Assembly (NCBI RefSeq): GCF_037975235.1
Contig: NZ_CP150241.1
Location: forward strand, 2,480,001 to 2,544,000
DNA length: 64,000 nucleotides
Direction: 5' to 3'
Origin: Paenibacillus sp. FSL R5-0341
GTDB taxonomy: Bacteria; Bacillota; Bacilli; Paenibacillales; Paenibacillaceae
Positions within the stretch are counted from its first letter, which is position 1. The number at the start of each line of letters is the position of its first letter. Below, piece by piece: positions 61,445 through 64,000 of this stretch. The translations under genes and the position numbers were made by a program. Under the pieces are notes generated by a model, which worked only from the letters and a program-made list of their open reading frames with translations, was not told where the DNA came from and made no database searches.

Positions 61445-62323
61445 TTGTCTGATTACTATTGGGATGACCAAATCGAATATCTGAAGAATACGCGATGGCT
61501 TTACTATAACGATGATTATCTTAAGTTTTTGGTTCAACGTGTATGGAAGATTGAAAAGTCGGTAGATATTATCGACTATGGATGTGGTTTTGGCTATCTT
61601 GGCCTGAAGCTACTTCCTTTATTACCCGAAGGATCAACCTATACCGGATTGGACAAAGGAAAAGAATTGATTAAGCAGGCCCAAGATATTTTCTCAAAGA
61701 CCTCTTTTCAAACGACTTTTATAGTAGATGACATTGAAACGGTGCAAGTGGAACGCCAATACGATATTGCTATGAGTCATGCCTTCTTATTACATATGAC
61801 GGAGCCTGTCACTATTATTCAGAAGATGATCGACAGTGTAGTAGATGAGGGTAGAATCATATGCTTTGAACCTCATTGGATCGCTAATATGTCAAACTTT
61901 GAATTGCATGGACTTGAACAATCGAAGATTATTCAGCTTGATGTTCTCCAAAAATTGTTCGAGGAGGATACCAAGCGGAGTGGTAAAGACGGAAATATGG
62001 GAATGAAAATCCCAATTCTGCTTAGTCAACTTGGCGTGAGAAATGTAGAATGCCGGATGAGTGACAAGGTTAACTTCTTAGATCAACACATGGCAGATTC
62101 GGATAAGGAAAAGCTTTTTCATGCATTAAAAGAAGAAGGACTGGGACAAGAACCGAATGCAAGAAATGAAGTAGTTGCTCAACTGATTGAAAGAGGACTG
62201 AATCCAGAAGAAGCGAATCGACAATATGAGGCAGAGAGTGTTTTTACTAAGAATTTCAGTGAGAACTCATGGCTAACCTATGCTCCTAATATGAAAATTA
62301 CATCGGGAATCGTTACGAGATAG
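61445..62323 (+). CDS. Class I SAM-dependent methyltransferase
   Basis: About 292 residues from TTG 61445, eight bases after GGAGGG. Motif I is IIDYGCGFGYLGLKLLP near residues 40-56, then YTGLDKGKELIKQA and DIAMSHAFLLHM. The C-terminal third is a helical extension. It methylates an unknown small molecule or other substrate; nothing ties it to rRNA. Confidence 0.85.
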   Translation: MSDYYWDDQIEYLKNTRWLYYNDDYLKFLVQRVWKIEKSVDIIDYGCGFGYLGLKLLPLLPEGSTYTGLDKGKELIKQAQDIFSKTSFQTTFIVDDIETVQVERQYDIAMSHAFLLHMTEPVTIIQKMIDSVVDEGRIICFEPHWIANMSNFELHGLEQSKIIQLDVLQKLFEEDTKRSGKDGNMGMKIPILLSQLGVRNVECRMSDKVNFLDQHMADSDKEKLFHALKEEGLGQEPNARNEVVAQLIERGLNPEEANRQYEAESVFTKNFSENSWLTYAPNMKITSGIVTR

Positions 62324-62357
62324 GTGAACTGTTTCTATTACACATAAGGAGGCACAC

Positions 62358-62717
62358 ATGATGATATATCGGAGAAAAACCTATATTATTGCGACTTCTT
62401 TTGTAGAAGAGTTCAACGCTCTATTTAATGATATTTTGCTACCATCTCAATTGAAATACGGATCAAGACTTATTGGGAGATGGCACACACCAATCGATGA
62501 TGAAACCAGTGAAATTTTTGCGATGTGGGAATACGATACCCTTGAACAATACGAAGAGATTGAGAAAAAGATAAAATCAGATACAGAACACGTAAAGCGA
62601 GTTCAAGCCCGTTTTGACCAAATCGGAAAACATCGGTATAAAGAAGTATTTCGTGACGAGATTAGGCAAGCGTTTTTCAGATCGACAGTAGATCGCGAAC
62701 AAACGATCTTGAAGTGA
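62358..62717 (+). CDS. NIPSNAP family protein
   Basis: 119 residues in the dimeric ferredoxin-like NIPSNAP fold: IYRRKTYIIATSFVEEFNALF, LIGRWHTP and EIFAMWEYDTLEQYEEIEKKI. Function unknown. AAGGAGGC precedes ATG 62358. Confidence 0.83.
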   Translation: MMIYRRKTYIIATSFVEEFNALFNDILLPSQLKYGSRLIGRWHTPIDDETSEIFAMWEYDTLEQYEEIEKKIKSDTEHVKRVQARFDQIGKHRYKEVFRDEIRQAFFRSTVDREQTILK

Positions 62718-62745
62718 AATGAATGAAGAAGGAGTTGAGGGAAAG

Positions 62746-63243
62746 ATGGAGACAGAACGACTTATGTTTCGGAAATATACCAAAAATGATTTTGATTTAC
62801 TTTTTGAGATGACAAGTGAGCCGAATATGATGAAGTTTATAAGACATGGAGGACCCTGGACGAAGGAAGAAACCATGCAAAGTCTCGAAAAGTTCATCAA
62901 CTGGAATAAAGACGATAAGGGGCTGTTCCTCGCGATCAATAAAGAGAATAACAAGTTAATTGGAACCTCTGGACTCATTCCTCAAATCATTGAAGGCACG
63001 GATGAGCTTGAGGTCGGTTACTGGGTTGTAGAGCAATACTGGGGAATGGGTTACGGATACGAACAAGCAAAAGCATGGAAAGAATACGGTATGGATCATT
63101 TGAAACAGAGTCGATTAATATCGTTAATTCAACATGGCAATGTGGGCTCTATGAAAGTCGCGCAAAAGAATGGCATGAAACACGAGAAGGATGTAGACAT
63201 CATAGGGAAAAATGTAGCAGTTTACTCGATTGAGGTGAAGTGA
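62746..63243 (+). CDS. GNAT acetyltransferase
   Basis: 165 residues: METERLMFRKYTKNDFDLLFEMTSEP, ELEVGYWVVEQYWGMGYGYEQA and SRLISLIQHGNVGSMKVAQKNGM. ATG 62746 follows AAGGAG. It almost abuts the next acetyltransferase gene. Confidence 0.84.
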   Translation: METERLMFRKYTKNDFDLLFEMTSEPNMMKFIRHGGPWTKEETMQSLEKFINWNKDDKGLFLAINKENNKLIGTSGLIPQIIEGTDELEVGYWVVEQYWGMGYGYEQAKAWKEYGMDHLKQSRLISLIQHGNVGSMKVAQKNGMKHEKDVDIIGKNVAVYSIEVK

Positions 63244-63245
63244 AT

Positions 63246-63803
63246 ATGACTCCATTTCCTGAGTTAGAAACCAAAAGATTGCTGTTAAGAGAGATTAGAC
63301 AGAGTGATTCCCAAAACATATTTCATATTTTTTCTTCAGATGAAGTTACAAGATTCTACGATGTAGAAAGTTTTACGAATACGAAACAAGCAGAAGATCT
63401 CATACAAAGATGGAATGAACGATTCGAAAATGGTCAGGTCATTCGCTGGGGAATTGCTTTGAAGTCGGACGGTAGAGTTATTGGAACATGCGGATTTCAT
63501 GGTTGGTTGAAAGAACATCATAAAGCTGTGCTGGGATATGAGTTAGCACCTGAGTTTTGGCGACAGGGTTATATGACCGAGGTTGCTCAGAAAATCGTTG
63601 AATACGGATTTAACAACCTTGAATTAAACAGGATTGAAGCCTTTGTAGAGCCGGAGAACACGGGATCAAGAGAATTGCTTAAGAAAATTGGCTTTAGTGA
63701 AGAAGGCATATTAAAAGAAAATTATTATTGGAAAGATCGATTTGTTGATAATGTCCTCTATGCATTTTTGAAGAAAGATTATAAGCCCAACGGATCAAGC
63801 TAA
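63246..63803 (+). CDS. GNAT acetyltransferase, RimJ/RimL-like
   Basis: 185 residues: LETKRLLLREIRQSDSQNIF, AVLGYELAPEFWRQGYMTEVAQKIVEYGF and LNRIEAFVEPENTGSRELLKKIGFSEEG. ATG 63246, two bases after the previous stop, follows GAGGTGA. A duplicate-like neighbour of the preceding gene, although the two are not close in sequence. Confidence 0.85.
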   Translation: MTPFPELETKRLLLREIRQSDSQNIFHIFSSDEVTRFYDVESFTNTKQAEDLIQRWNERFENGQVIRWGIALKSDGRVIGTCGFHGWLKEHHKAVLGYELAPEFWRQGYMTEVAQKIVEYGFNNLELNRIEAFVEPENTGSRELLKKIGFSEEGILKENYYWKDRFVDNVLYAFLKKDYKPNGSS

Positions 63804-63843
63804 CAGAATGATGAATGAAGATAACGTTTTTCCAGGAGAGTGT

Positions 63844-64000
63844 ATGAGAATTCGAATTATTGGATCTTGCGGGAGTGGGAAATCAACATTGGCCAAAGAA
63901 TTGTCTGATAAATACGGCATTCCTTACTATGAATTAGACAATCTCATATGGGACAGAAGCGCTGAAAATTTGAGATATCCTGAAAGTGTTAGGGATGAGT
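63844..64000 (+). CDS. P-loop kinase, topology-modulation (FlaR)-like, truncated by the window
   Basis: The first 52 residues start at ATG 63844 after AGGAGAG: MRIRIIGSCGSGKSTLAKEL gives Walker A at residues 7-14, then YYELDNLIWDRS. This start matches the FlaR/adenylate kinase-like family. The rest lies beyond the window. Confidence 0.72.
   Translation, partial: MRIRIIGSCGSGKSTLAKELSDKYGIPYYELDNLIWDRSAENLRYPESVRDE

Overview
The window looks like a chromosomal segment of a Paenibacillus-type Bacillota. The evidence is strong AGGAGG ribosome sites, many GTG/TTG starts, a BmrC/BmrD-type exporter, a YpdA-type bacillithiol reductase, a Bacillus-type type VII secretion (T7SS) core, a barnase/barstar pair and a close homologue of the Bacillus replication terminator protein Rtp. 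No rRNA, tRNA, CRISPR array, transposase or integrase gene was seen.

1-13.7 kb: housekeeping genes and drug export. The 3' end of argS is followed by a two-gene ABC transporter, a HEPN-like protein and a YdcF protein. On the minus strand lies a heterodimeric multidrug exporter (bmrC/bmrD-like) behind a leader with a promoter, a 26-codon ORF and an intrinsic terminator. Then come HesB-like, Nudix, YpdA/DUF441 and ArsR-DUF2087 genes, and an RsgA-like GTPase. The RsgA gene has its own 23-codon leader ORF and two tandem terminators, and apparently starts at ATT.

13.7-31 kb: GNAT and aldehyde dehydrogenase genes, then a T7SS operon. It encodes EsaB/YukD, an EssC ATPase without FHA domains, an EspG-like protein, a WXG-like protein, EsxA, a membrane kinase, a VWA protein and a PP2C phosphatase. 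SDR and HrpB genes follow; the middle of hrpB is strikingly G+C-rich.

31-45 kb: ordinary chromosomal genes. These include a YflT stress protein, DUF202, an acyltransferase, Rtp, three Gfo/Idh/MocA dehydrogenases with a TIM-barrel isomerase, secreted barnase with barstar, an MFS pump with a palindromic operator and a wHTH regulator, YteA, DivIVA, Rrf2 and a YfcE phosphodiesterase. Two short MITE-like palindromic elements lie between genes.

45.3-54.6 kb: visibly A+T-richer DNA with one small accessory gene after another, nearly all on the plus strand. They are separated by at least eight 77-200 bp imperfect inverted repeats that begin TATAAC-n-TATTCACGC and end CGTGAATAC-n-GAACGTTAT/GTTAGAT. 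This is the layout of an integron cassette array (attC sites, one ORF each) with no integrase in the window. Several cassette genes are broken by a frameshift, an amber codon or truncation.

54.6-64 kb: the accessory run continues without clear repeats. It holds HAD, DUF1569, a broken phosphotransferase, five GNAT acetyltransferases, a TmrB-like kinase, DUF952, SMI1/KNR4, a methyltransferase, NIPSNAP and a truncated P-loop kinase at the window edge. The content suggests a store of detoxification and immunity genes.
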